The notes under the pieces were generated by a model. It did not search any database. It worked only from the letters and a program-made list of their open reading frames with translations, and had not been told where the DNA came from. The position numbers were made by a program, and so were the translations under genes. Shown in pieces: positions 42,980-52,317 of a DNA stretch of 64,000 nucleotides; the first letter of the stretch is position 1; every line of letters starts with the position of its first letter. Source of the stretch: Opitutaceae bacterium (GTDB lineage Bacteria > Verrucomicrobiota > Verrucomicrobiia > Opitutales > Opitutaceae); assembly GCA_028284385.1 (NCBI GenBank), contig JANQRT010000073.1:248001-312000 (forward strand), in the 5' to 3' direction.

Positions 42980-45900
42980 CTACTCAAATGGAAATGGAAC
43001 ATTCGAAGGAGGAAGGATTGTTGCATGATGAGAATCAACTCCAGGAAACTCTATTCCAAATGAATGGCCTAAGCCTTCAACTGTATCATAGAGATAGTCC
43101 TCCCAAATTTGCATTTGATCAATTTTGAAGCTAGATTCCAAAGCAGTCGCCTGAGGTAGTATTTGCTCATAACCTCGAGTTGTTATTGTAAACTGGGAGG
43201 GTGAATTTACTTCTACTCTCCATCCACGGCGACCTACGAGGAAATGACCCTCTTGCGTTTCGCCAGTAACTGTCATCGTGTCATCATTTCTCGAGATTCC
43301 AACAGGAGATGATTTTTCAAATCCGGACAATGGTAAGCCGGCAGCTTTACCTGGATTAGTTGGTTTGAAGAAAACGAATTTCCCATCAGGGCTTACGCTA
43401 GCATTTGCTAATCGATCCTCTCCATTGAAGAATCTAAACTCACTTATAGCTCTATAAGCTTCTTGAGCCGCCTCATCAGCTGTATCAGTGGACAAATTTA
43501 TCTTTATAGAATGGCTAGTAAAGTGTGTGTCCGAATTTCCTAAACCGTTCCAGCGATTTAAGTTATCAACTCTATGGTTATTGTTTCTCAGTAAAGTTGG
43601 TCCTCCCATCGAGAAATCGGAGACACCGTTTGATGGAGAGGATACAGGAGTTGCAACCATTGGAGTAGGATCTGAACCACCACTTCCATTTCCTGACGAA
43701 TCAGCGCCACTTGAATAATCCGGGGTGGTCTGGTCCACAAGCTGCCCGAGCAGGTATTGGTCTATGTTACTCATGATGGGAAGCGGGCCATCATCACCAT
43801 CGTCGTCGGGCCACCAGACCTTGCTATACGGATCGTTCGGATCTAGTGGAATGGGAGCGCCAGGTTTGTATCCATTGTCGTAGACACCCCCCCAATTCCA
43901 ATAGGGGGTTTGAGCCACGCCATCATCGTATAGCTCTTCGCAGAGGCCATAGACAGGATCCGAGCAATACATCCCCAACACATCTATATGATTGATCGGA
44001 TCGTTGGCGAAGGCGGCGTAGAGGTTCAGCCCTCCTTGTTCTTCTACCGGATCTCTATTAATAAAACGGCCCAGGGATGGGTTGTAGTATCGGAATCCGT
44101 AATACACCAGGCCGGTTTCGTCGTCGGTGTATTTGGTGGAGAACCTAAAGGGGTTCTTCTTCGCCATCGGACCTTCTGCCCTCAGTAGTCTTCCGTATGG
44201 ACTATATTCGTAGGCTGCAGCCAGAGAGCCGTCGGTCGCGTTGGTCAACGCCACCAGATTTCCATTGCCATCGTAGGAGGCGAGGTAGTCGGTTCCGGCC
44301 TCGGAGAGCATGAGGAGGCCTCCGACGCCTCCGGCCCCGGAGAGGGTTCCGGAGAGGTCCTTGCCCCAGGTGTAGGTGCGGATCACGGCGTCATTGTTAA
44401 GCCCGTCCAGCTCGGCAATCAAGTTAAAGCTGCTGGTGGCGTAGACGTACTTGGTGCGCGAAACCAAGGTCCAGGTGGAACTGACGTATTCGTAGACCTC
44501 CTTCTGCCAGCGACGCCCCATATAGTCATAGTCGTAGTGCAGCCGCTTGCGGGGATCGGGATTAGCGGAGAAACTCTTTTCAGTCATCTCGATGACGCGA
44601 TTCTCAGCGTCGTAGACGTAGGTCCAGCGGTAGTCGTCGGTGGGGTTGCCGTCGTTGTCCTGATTCCTACCGTAGCTAGAGCCCTTCTCGAATACACGGA
44701 AGGACTCGTTGGTGGTGCTGCCGCCTAGGGTAGAGGATACGGTGATTTGCGGATAGGGCAGATTGGAGCTCTCTCCTGAAATGTCCGCCGCTGCGTAAAA
44801 GTATTCGTCCTGGCGAGAGGCGCTGACGCCGTTGGCGGTGACAGTGGCTGCCGCATCGTCGGCTCCTGAGACGTCGATCACGTTGTAGTTGCTCTTGCTG
44901 ACGCTGCTCACGAAGTTCCCGGAGACGAGACCGAAGGTGGAAGTCACGCCATTGGCGACCTTTGAGCTGAGGTTGTCCGAGGTGTCGTAGTTGAAGGAGA
45001 ACGACCTTCCGGGCAAGGCAGGCAGGGTGGCGTCGGGGTCGCTGCCTACGTAGGTGTTGGCGGAGAGCAATTCGTTCTTTGAACTGTAAGTGTACTTGTC
45101 GACTAGTCCACTGCCGCCATAGATGTCGTAGAGGGTGCCCGTCTTGACCACATCGGTTCGTCGCCCGAGCGAATCGTAGCGATAGTCAAACCCGGCTACG
45201 GTGGTAGAGCTGATCATATTGTCGACCGAGGCCAGCAAGTCACGATTAGGCTCGTAGGAATGGAGGCGGGCGAAGCCCGAAGAAAGCTGGTCGAGGCGGT
45301 CGACGAGATTGGAGTTGGCCAGGTAGCCGTAGTCGAAAGCTCGGTTTCCTGAACCGTTAATGGAACCAGTGATGGCATCCAATCTGCCAAAACCGTCGTA
45401 GCCGTAGGCGGTTTCATGATACAAGTCCGTGTTGTTGGAAGTGCCCAACTCGAAACCGGTGCCACGGCCAATCACGGACCCCGATGTCGCGTAAGTGGGG
45501 GTTATCTGCAAGTTGGATACATAGGGGATGGGTTCCGAAAGGATCTGCCGCGTGGAGGAATCGATGGAAAGCACTCTCGATCCGGAACTGTCGCTTGCCG
45601 AAATCGTTCTGCCAGTCCGGTCTCGACCGATTGAGACCGACGGAGTGCTGTCGGAATACGACAGGCTGGTCAGCAAGGGAGTATTCGAGTTGTGATATTC
45701 ATAGCTGGTGGTTATTCCTCTTGGGCCGGTTTCCGAGTTGAGTTTCCTTGCCGAATTGTAGGTGAAGGTGGTCGTCTTGCCGTCGATGGTCTTGCTTTCC
45801 AGCAGACCGGTGGTCTCGTTGCGCTGCCAAGTGATATTGGAGCTTCCCGTTATCCCTGTCAGCTCTCCGTAGGTGTTGTAGGAATACGTTCTCGTATTAA

Positions 45901-48900
45901 TGGTATCGCCGGAAACTTGGGTGACTTGGTTTCTCGCATTGTACTGGTAATTGGTCACCTTTCCATCGGGATTGGTTACCGAGCTGACGCGTCCGGCCGT
46001 GTCATAAGTATAGCTGGTCTGCCTTCCCTGCGGGTCCTCTTCGTAATCGACGAAGCCACTGGAATCGTAAAAGGTTTTGTAGCTGCCCTTGCGCGGATGA
46101 ATGACTTCGATTTGCCGACCGAGTCCGTCGTACTCGAAATAGGTCGAGTGACCGGCATGGCTGATGGTCTCCACCAGCTTTCCGTTGTGGTAGATCTCCT
46201 CCGCATTGATAGAGGAAGCCGGACTGTCGACGATCTTGCGTCGAATCTTGTTAGTCCGGTCGGAGGTGATGGTTGTCGTTGTCGTGTTTCCGTGGATATC
46301 TATCGCTCGGACCTCGGCTTCCGGTCCGCAGGAGCAGCCTCCCAGCTTGGTCTTGACAATGGAGCTTGTAATGGTGGATGAACTACTTTGTTCCGCATAG
46401 AGCTTGGTCTCCTTGACTTGCCACCAATCTGAGCTGATCTTCTCGAAACGGTGATCGTATTCGGTGAGGTGGTAATCTCCTGCTGCATCGAGAGGGTCTT
46501 CGAAGTCGTGCCATCGCTGCTCTCCTTCGCGAAACAGCTCTCCGTAAGCGTTGTACTCGTACTTCAGCGTGTTGAATGATGGAGTTTCCGCTTTTTTGGC
46601 CGTCAGCCTGCCGAACTCGTCGAAAACGTTCTCGTAGTCTATGCTAGCCGTGTCCCACATGTTCTCTGGTCGGTAGAGGCTGTCGAACCCGATAGTGTTG
46701 TTTCTTGGCGAACCGGGCGTGCCGATATTGGTGGTCACTCTTTCATTCAAGTAGCTTTTATACTGGGGAACGGTCGCATTGCCCGTGACTTCCTTCACTC
46801 TTTGGTCCTCATAGTATTCCGTTGTGACGGATCCACCATTCGGATAAGTGACCGTTTTAGTGAATCCGCCTGGACCACCCTCGTTTGTGTACGAATAGCT
46901 AGTTGTCAGATTCCCTGGGGCGGTTTCGCTCGCAATGCGGCCCATCTTGTCGAAAGTCCAGCTCCAGGTTTGAGACTGTCCGCCAGAGCTGACGCTCTTG
47001 GAAATGATCTGGTCGAGCGCATTGTAAGCATAGTCGGTAACGATGTCAGGCTGAGCTGGATACGCTCCGTAGGCCGGGGCGCCTTTGACGGTTTCCTTGG
47101 TGACGCGCTCCAAAGCGTCGTACTGAAACTCCCTTCGCTGGCCGGTTGAATCAATGTGCGCAGTCATGAGCCCATCGGTATACTCCCATTCCAGAATCTC
47201 GCCGGTCGATTTCTCGATGCGCGTAACATCTCCTTTGGCGTCCCGGTCAATCTCGGTCCAGGATACCAGTTCGAAAAGGGGCACGTCGTTGGAGTCGTCG
47301 ACATAGATATGCATCTCCGACCTTAGGAGATGTCCCTTCTTGTTGCGAATAATGACTTCCTTGAAGGACTTCTTCTCCACGAGCCAAAGCTGGCTGACGT
47401 CTTCATCGTCATACTCGTCATACCTGGTTTTTGGAAGGGTTCCAATACCATTCTCCCAGCCGTGGAAACTTATTTCGCGCCAATAATCCCCATTCGAGTC
47501 TTCATAAAAGACTTTCGTCGAATCGTTGTAGTTGCCAACCTGGTACAGATAGGACGCTTTTCGTCCATCGGGCCCCTTGGCCGAATAGGGCAAGTCAACA
47601 TAGACCGTGTCCCATAGGTGGGCCCGATAGTATTCAATGTCGCGCTGTTCGTAGTCGGTCCCGCCGAAGTCGCTTCTGGATATATGATTCAGTGGTTCCC
47701 CATTCGCGTAGCCCGAATAGGTATGCGAGCGACTAGACTCCTCACTATAAACCGGATAGCTAGAAGTATAGCTTGAAAGCAAGTCCCCAGATTCATTCCA
47801 GTCGTCTTGGTAGTCGAAATACTCGTTCCTTGTTTTGTCTTGGCTATCGAATTCGGAATCAATTTGCCTGATTCGACCTCCTCTCGAGTCGTGCTCGTCA
47901 TAGTACTCATAATCAGTTCTCCTCCCGTAGAAATCGAATATTACGCTAGGTCTGCCTACGCTCCCCAGGTGGTATTGTGATGATTTATAGTACCCTTCTC
48001 CGTAGTAATTAATCTGCTTTGTATATTCTTGAGCGCCGAGATCGAATTCCACTTCCGTCAGGAAGCTGCCGAAATCGTTAACCTTGTTTACCTCATGGTA
48101 CTCCATGTCGACTTCTCCCGTCCCTCTCTTTATCCGCACGTCGAAATCTCGATATGAACCGCTATCGCTGCCGTCTTGATCGTACAGTTTCAGAGAGCCA
48201 GGATATAGTAGGTCGTGTCCCCAGCTGCCCCCTACGCCAATGACCCACTCCTGAGTACGGCTTCCCTCGGTCCGTCGCAAGGTGTATTCCGTATCGTGAT
48301 CCCATAACAGCTCATACTCTATGAGGTGAGGGCCATTGATTCGATAGAATCCACCGGACTTCGAGCCAACGTTCTCGTCAAGATAGAATCTGATGTAAAT
48401 CTCGTCCTCGTCTCTTTCCTCTATATCGAGAAGCATCTGATCGGTTTTCACCTGGCGAAGCACTAGCTGATCTTTTAGAATTTCAACTCCAGCCTTATAG
48501 CTAGGACAGCTGAGCATTTCGATGGGGTCCACGTTGTCTATCTCGCGAAACTCCAGAAAGCCTGCGCCCAGACCGTTCACGAGGCTGCCCAACGAGATAC
48601 GCCAGCTTTTCGGGTAGGAATCCACTTCCAGAAGATCGCCGAAATGTCGCGAAGCGGAGGGACCATTCTTTACGATTATGAGCGTCGCGTCGTTCAGGCT
48701 GCCTGATATTCTCCGGGTCTTCTCTCCTTCAATATAGAGTGTATAGCCTTCGGGAGGGAAAAAGCGCGTCCAACTGCCTGAGTGATTTATGATATACTCT
48801 TTTCCTGGCCGAATCATATACGACGAGCTGCCGCTCCCGACACCCTCAATACTGAGGCCGGAGCCGTTTTCAACGCCCAGATACTTGAATTTGGCTTCCC

Positions 48901-48988
48901 AGCTTCCATAGGTTGCGAGAGGGAGGAGAGCCAGGAGGGCGATTGAAACAATGATTTGGATACGTTTGGGAGTCTTTATAAAGATCAT
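42980..48988 (-). CDS. large exported RHS-repeat protein
   Basis: A 2002-residue RHS protein. It begins with a Sec signal peptide (IQIIVSIALLALLPLATYG), so it is exported by the Sec route rather than as a T6SS effector. A beta-rich N-terminal domain (to about residue 570) is followed by many YD-type RHS repeats (residues about 600-1650), ending with the core motif GLVYYGFRYYNPSLGRFINRDPVEEQGGLNLYAAF near residue 1630-1670. The variable tip is about 330 residues, with no recognised toxin domain. It overlaps the TPR gene start by four bases upstream and is followed by a lipoprotein gene. Likely a contact-dependent polymorphic toxin. Confidence 0.92.
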   Translation of the reverse strand: MIFIKTPKRIQIIVSIALLALLPLATYGSWEAKFKYLGVENGSGLSIEGVGSGSSSYMIRPGKEYIINHSGSWTRFFPPEGYTLYIEGEKTRRISGSLNDATLIIVKNGPSASRHFGDLLEVDSYPKSWRISLGSLVNGLGAGFLEFREIDNVDPIEMLSCPSYKAGVEILKDQLVLRQVKTDQMLLDIEERDEDEIYIRFYLDENVGSKSGGFYRINGPHLIEYELLWDHDTEYTLRRTEGSRTQEWVIGVGGSWGHDLLYPGSLKLYDQDGSDSGSYRDFDVRIKRGTGEVDMEYHEVNKVNDFGSFLTEVEFDLGAQEYTKQINYYGEGYYKSSQYHLGSVGRPSVIFDFYGRRTDYEYYDEHDSRGGRIRQIDSEFDSQDKTRNEYFDYQDDWNESGDLLSSYTSSYPVYSEESSRSHTYSGYANGEPLNHISRSDFGGTDYEQRDIEYYRAHLWDTVYVDLPYSAKGPDGRKASYLYQVGNYNDSTKVFYEDSNGDYWREISFHGWENGIGTLPKTRYDEYDDEDVSQLWLVEKKSFKEVIIRNKKGHLLRSEMHIYVDDSNDVPLFELVSWTEIDRDAKGDVTRIEKSTGEILEWEYTDGLMTAHIDSTGQRREFQYDALERVTKETVKGAPAYGAYPAQPDIVTDYAYNALDQIISKSVSSGGQSQTWSWTFDKMGRIASETAPGNLTTSYSYTNEGGPGGFTKTVTYPNGGSVTTEYYEDQRVKEVTGNATVPQYKSYLNERVTTNIGTPGSPRNNTIGFDSLYRPENMWDTASIDYENVFDEFGRLTAKKAETPSFNTLKYEYNAYGELFREGEQRWHDFEDPLDAAGDYHLTEYDHRFEKISSDWWQVKETKLYAEQSSSSTITSSIVKTKLGGCSCGPEAEVRAIDIHGNTTTTTITSDRTNKIRRKIVDSPASSINAEEIYHNGKLVETISHAGHSTYFEYDGLGRQIEVIHPRKGSYKTFYDSSGFVDYEEDPQGRQTSYTYDTAGRVSSVTNPDGKVTNYQYNARNQVTQVSGDTINTRTYSYNTYGELTGITGSSNITWQRNETTGLLESKTIDGKTTTFTYNSARKLNSETGPRGITTSYEYHNSNTPLLTSLSYSDSTPSVSIGRDRTGRTISASDSSGSRVLSIDSSTRQILSEPIPYVSNLQITPTYATSGSVIGRGTGFELGTSNNTDLYHETAYGYDGFGRLDAITGSINGSGNRAFDYGYLANSNLVDRLDQLSSGFARLHSYEPNRDLLASVDNMISSTTVAGFDYRYDSLGRRTDVVKTGTLYDIYGGSGLVDKYTYSSKNELLSANTYVGSDPDATLPALPGRSFSFNYDTSDNLSSKVANGVTSTFGLVSGNFVSSVSKSNYNVIDVSGADDAAATVTANGVSASRQDEYFYAAADISGESSNLPYPQITVSSTLGGSTTNESFRVFEKGSSYGRNQDNDGNPTDDYRWTYVYDAENRVIEMTEKSFSANPDPRKRLHYDYDYMGRRWQKEVYEYVSSTWTLVSRTKYVYATSSFNLIAELDGLNNDAVIRTYTWGKDLSGTLSGAGGVGGLLMLSEAGTDYLASYDGNGNLVALTNATDGSLAAAYEYSPYGRLLRAEGPMAKKNPFRFSTKYTDDETGLVYYGFRYYNPSLGRFINRDPVEEQGGLNLYAAFANDPINHIDVLGMYCSDPVYGLCEELYDDGVAQTPYWNWGGVYDNGYKPGAPIPLDPNDPYSKVWWPDDDGDDGPLPIMSNIDQYLLGQLVDQTTPDYSSGADSSGNGSGGSDPTPMVATPVSSPSNGVSDFSMGGPTLLRNNNHRVDNLNRWNGLGNSDTHFTSHSIKINLSTDTADEAAQEAYRAISEFRFFNGEDRLANASVSPDGKFVFFKPTNPGKAAGLPLSGFEKSSPVGISRNDDTMTVTGETQEGHFLVGRRGWRVEVNSPSQFTITTRGYEQILPQATALESSFKIDQMQIWEDYLYDTVEGLGHSFGIEFPGVDSHHATILPPSNVPFPFE
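43970..44197 (-). repeat. RHS core duplication (main copy)
   Basis: 228 bases homologous to 41263-41490; see that entry. It marks the boundary between the constant core and the variable tip of the large RHS gene. Confidence 0.85.
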
Positions 48989-49644
48989 TTTCCGTTTCCT
49001 CCCTGTTGTGCGTTTCCTCTGGCAGATTCCGATTGGCCCCTGGCATTTTGCAGCTGACTGAATTGCCTGGCCTTCGTGACTCCCAGTCTCTCTCTTCCTT
49101 CCTTAGTGCGGGCTAGCTTGATCGCTAGATGATTCGCGCTCGGGTCGAGCTCGCGGGCTTTGGCAAAGCAATTGGCGGCGATGGACTTGTCGTTGCGGAT
49201 CTTCTCGCAGACTAGCCCCAGATGATAATAAGCGTCGCGCTTCTGCTTGGTCTCCAAGTCTTTGTCATGCTTCTCCGCGGCCTTCGACAATTCGGTCTCG
49301 GCTTGCTCGTAGAAGCGATAGGCCTGCTTGTATCGGGACTGGTTATACAGATGATTGCCGGCTCGCTTGTAGAGCATGCCCTTCTCGTAGTGGTTGGCGG
49401 CTGAGCCTTTTTCGTTTCGGCTGCGACTTATCTTCGCTTCTATGCCGAAGTCGGCAGCGGTGGGATCGAGGGGCTGGAGGTATAATGGACGGGCTTCGTC
49501 CGAATTGTGAATAGTGAATTCCGATCCGCCCCTGCCCGCTTCGTCGGACTCCGGCGTTACGTGATGTTGAATGCCTTGCTCTTGGGCAGGAGCTAAACTG
49601 ACTGGATAAACTATGAACGTTGCGAGAAGTAGTTGGAATTTCAT
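48985..49644 (-). CDS. exported TPR-repeat protein cotranscribed with RHS
   Basis: A 219-residue exported protein with signal peptide (MKFQLLLATFIVYPVSLAPAQ) and two or three TPR-like helical repeats at about residues 80-190 (EKGMLYKRAGNHLYNQSRYKQAYRFYEQAE, AYYHLGLVCEKIRNDKSIAANCFAKAREL). Its stop overlaps the RHS start by four bases (ATGA), so they are translationally coupled. It may help assemble or present the RHS protein outside the membrane; that is inferred from coupling. Confidence 0.75.
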   Translation of the reverse strand: MKFQLLLATFIVYPVSLAPAQEQGIQHHVTPESDEAGRGGSEFTIHNSDEARPLYLQPLDPTAADFGIEAKISRSRNEKGSAANHYEKGMLYKRAGNHLYNQSRYKQAYRFYEQAETELSKAAEKHDKDLETKQKRDAYYHLGLVCEKIRNDKSIAANCFAKARELDPSANHLAIKLARTKEGRERLGVTKARQFSQLQNARGQSESARGNAQQGGNGK

Positions 49645-49751
49645 GACTTGGGAAATTGAGTTTTGGGTTTAAACCACAGAGGGCACGGAGTTCACAGAGG
49701 GGAGATTATGCTAATATGAGGTCCGCAGATTCATATCTGCGGCTACGTTTT
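49645..49751. repeat. short ACAGAG-family repeat
   Basis: ACCACAGAGGGCACGGAG at about 49673 followed by TTCACAGAGG, an ACAGAG-family repeat of the type seen at 13450 and 13598. It separates the exported 279-residue gene from the TPR-RHS pair. Confidence 0.5.
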
Positions 49752-50591
49752 CTAGGGTGATACATTAAATACCGTTAGCTCACGGGTGCGGAGGTGGGCG
49801 ACGCTTTCGCTGGAAACGTCGATTGCGGATGGCGGATTGCGCATGTCGGATTGTTTGCCCAGCATCTCGTTTTCCGATGCGGCTACAATAGGCCGGACTA
49901 TCAGCTGGAGCGTTATGGGCGTTTGAATACGTTGCTCCACTTGCCGGGCGATCTGGCTGTCGGGAATCTCGCTGATGAGATCATTCCTTAACAGCTCCGA
50001 AGGGTCTAGATAAGCCAGATCGGTGATGGTGGCGAAGCCGGTGGCGGGAGGGAACGCGACTAAGTCGCGTTGGGTCAGCCTTCGCCAAGGCTCCGGCTTG
50101 ACGAGTCCCCTTACGGGTTCCGTTCCTAGAGTCAGCTCGCCGCTTTTGTCTTTTGAAATATACAAGCTTATCTCACCGTCGCTATCAGGATACTCGACAG
50201 GTTCGCGGGAGAGGATCTCGCCGGTGGCGAGGTCGAGTTGGACCAAGTGGCTGGATTCCTGAGCCTTTTGGAATCCGTAGAGCTTTTCGCCGATCGAGAA
50301 GAGGACGCCGTCGATGGGGTTTTCGGCGAAGGTCGTTTCCAGAGTGAGCCTAAGCGGCTGTAGGGCCGAGGGTAGTACGAACTGAGCGGGCGAGGCATCG
50401 ATGTCCGAGGTGAGGACGATAGGGAGCTCGAGGTTAGTTGGCAGAGGAGAGGATTCGTTTAGACCATGAAGAATGGAGGATGGTCCGCCTCCTTGGACGT
50501 ACGGCGTGACAAGTCCGCCTTCGCGTGAAGCTACGGCGAGACAGGGCAAGGCGATGAGGATAAGTGTTGCGAAAAGTAGTTGTTTTTTCAT
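49752..50591 (-). CDS. exported protein of unknown function (RHS locus)
   Basis: A 279-residue protein with signal peptide (MKKQLLFATLILIALPCLAVAS). No domain recognised. It is on the same strand as the TPR-RHS pair, 107 bases upstream, and shares the KK-QLL-FATLI-type signal style with the TPR protein. It may belong to the same surface system. Confidence 0.6.
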   Translation of the reverse strand: MKKQLLFATLILIALPCLAVASREGGLVTPYVQGGGPSSILHGLNESSPLPTNLELPIVLTSDIDASPAQFVLPSALQPLRLTLETTFAENPIDGVLFSIGEKLYGFQKAQESSHLVQLDLATGEILSREPVEYPDSDGEISLYISKDKSGELTLGTEPVRGLVKPEPWRRLTQRDLVAFPPATGFATITDLAYLDPSELLRNDLISEIPDSQIARQVEQRIQTPITLQLIVRPIVAASENEMLGKQSDMRNPPSAIDVSSESVAHLRTRELTVFNVSP

Positions 50592-51431
50592 GACGGTAAA
50601 AATCGGAGATTTTTAGGTATCAGGTGCTGGGTATTGGGCGCCGAGAGGCGTAAGGATCTCATTTCAGAGGGGAAATAGAGCCCGGCGCTACTTATAAATT
50701 GGCGTCTGGATTAATGGTGAGTGATGACTTTGCTCGATAGTTAAGTTGGAATGAATTTGGGTTAACAGCTAACGAGTTACTGAAGAGCGATTCGCAGGAA
50801 ACTGTCAACTCGCTAGAGGTGTGTTACCTAGATTTTTCATTTGGATACCCAATCACCCTGACAAGAGTCCTACGTGATGACCCGGACTTTGTGAATAACT
50901 GTATCAGGATTGTGAATAAGTCGATGGTCTCCGACCATCGATTAGCCAGTGGTCAGCCATCGGAAGTCAGAAAACCGCCATTTATGGCGTGTTTGCTTGT
51001 CCGCAACTCTAGAGGATTTTGTCCGCTAGCGGATGCTGCTAAATATGAATGAGTTAACAACGCTTCGCTCCAGGGCTCGCGCCTTCGTTTTACTACGGCG
51101 GCACAAGCAGGCTACATTGGTTTGAAACAACGAAAGTCGCTGAATGCACGAAAGGGGATTTGGATTTAAGTCTGAACGATTCCCCTTTTCAAATCCTGCC
51201 CTCAACGTGTTGAGGATCTTGCTTCCGTCTTTGCTATCGCTACTCCGTGACGAGCCAAAGGCAGGTTGCACCGGCACAGGCCGATCGCCGCTACAAGCGG
51301 CTTTCTTTTGGTCTGCATGTCGCCTTCGGCATCTGCGACGCCTTCGACGGGCTCAGGGCAGGCGAGCTCAGGCCGGGTTGGCATGCAGCTGCAAGCGATT
51401 TTGTTGACGGCTCTAGGCGTTAAACATCGCC
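50592..51431. other. 840-base region without a convincing gene
   Basis: A 77-codon frame at 50819 and shorter ones show no recognisable protein and no ribosome site. The right part (about 51290-51400) holds CGCCTTCGACGGGCTCAGGG, the start of a common intergenic repeat type that reads as a fixed phrase in many genomes. I see nothing functional. Confidence 0.5.
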
Positions 51432-52016
51432 TCAACCACGGCCGCCGCCCCCTCCGCCACCACGACCACCGCCGCCGCCACGGCCGCGCATTTCGGGGAG
51501 CTCAGGTATCATTTTATTGGATATCTTTCTAAATTGCTTGAACTGCTCTTTATCGAGCTGCTTGCGCACGTCTTTTCTTAATTCCGATCGGATACCTTCT
51601 CGCTCGGTCCGAAGCGCCATCATCTGATTTCGCAGCTCGGGATTCCCCTGTCTTGCCCCACTCGACCCGCGCTCGCCTCTTGGACCCGCTTGACGCCTCA
51701 AATTCTGAGCCTGGAAAACCAGCTTCAGCTCGTCGACATAGAACTGGGCAATGGTATTGGCGAATTCCTCACGCAGCTCGGTATCGTCTTCCGGAATGGA
51801 GTCCATCTGATCGAGAAAGTCGAAGACCTTTTGATTGATCCTTTCAACCTGTTCTTGTTTCCAAGCTTCAACATCGAAATTCCGTCTAGACTCGGGTCGG
51901 TGGCTCTCAGCTTCCTGCTCAACCTCGTCTTGAGAAAATCCTAAAGGAATAGAAAGAAAGGAAACGCACATCGCCAAACGGATGGACACCGGCAAAGAAA
52001 GGGGAGAACTTCTCAT
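51432..52016 (-). CDS. exported glycine-rich protein
   Basis: A 194-residue exported protein (start ATG 52016, with signal MRSSPLSLPVSIRLAMCVSFLSIPLGF, cleaved near FSQDE). The mature part is helical and charged, with a Spy/LTxxQ-like feel (REEFANTIAQFYVDELKLVFQAQNLRR, RTEREGIRSELRKDVRKQLDKEQFKQFRK), then a run of glycine and arginine at the C-terminus (GRGGGGGRGGGGGGGRG). The Gly-Arg tail is unusual for an exported protein. Function unknown; perhaps an envelope chaperone. Confidence 0.6.
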   Translation of the reverse strand: MRSSPLSLPVSIRLAMCVSFLSIPLGFSQDEVEQEAESHRPESRRNFDVEAWKQEQVERINQKVFDFLDQMDSIPEDDTELREEFANTIAQFYVDELKLVFQAQNLRRQAGPRGERGSSGARQGNPELRNQMMALRTEREGIRSELRKDVRKQLDKEQFKQFRKISNKMIPELPEMRGRGGGGGRGGGGGGGRG

Positions 52017-52235
52017 TGGGGTAGTTTGATAAATGGAAAGGAAGGTGGACAAAGAGACTTTGAGAAAACGAAGTGGAAGGGCAACTGGTTACGCGCTTTT
52101 TCCGAGATACGAGAGCATTGCTGGAATTGCCGTAGCATTTAGTCCAGATTCCCCACTCCCGGTATATTGATTCGGGAAAAATCAATCGACTCAACCTGCC
52201 GACTAAAAACGTAAGGATACGCTTAGAACAAGACT

Positions 52236-52257
52236 GGTAATGCCAAATGGCATTACC
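52236..52257. terminator. perfect 10-bp inverted repeat downstream of the 1043-residue gene
   Basis: GGTAATGCCA (52236-52245) and TGGCATTACC (52248-52257) pair fully with a two-base spacer. No T-run follows on either strand, so a regulatory operator for the downstream-strand gene is as likely as a terminator. Confidence 0.5.
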
Positions 52258-52317
52258 TCCCTATCGTTAGTAACCCACCCAAATGGAAGAGCAGACCTCT
52301 TCTATTGAAAAGCGATT

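Noticed and set aside
50819..51052. 77-codon plus-strand frame between the RHS locus and the glycine-rich gene
   Set aside because: No ribosome site, no recognisable protein pattern, and repeat-like bases around it; treated as chance.
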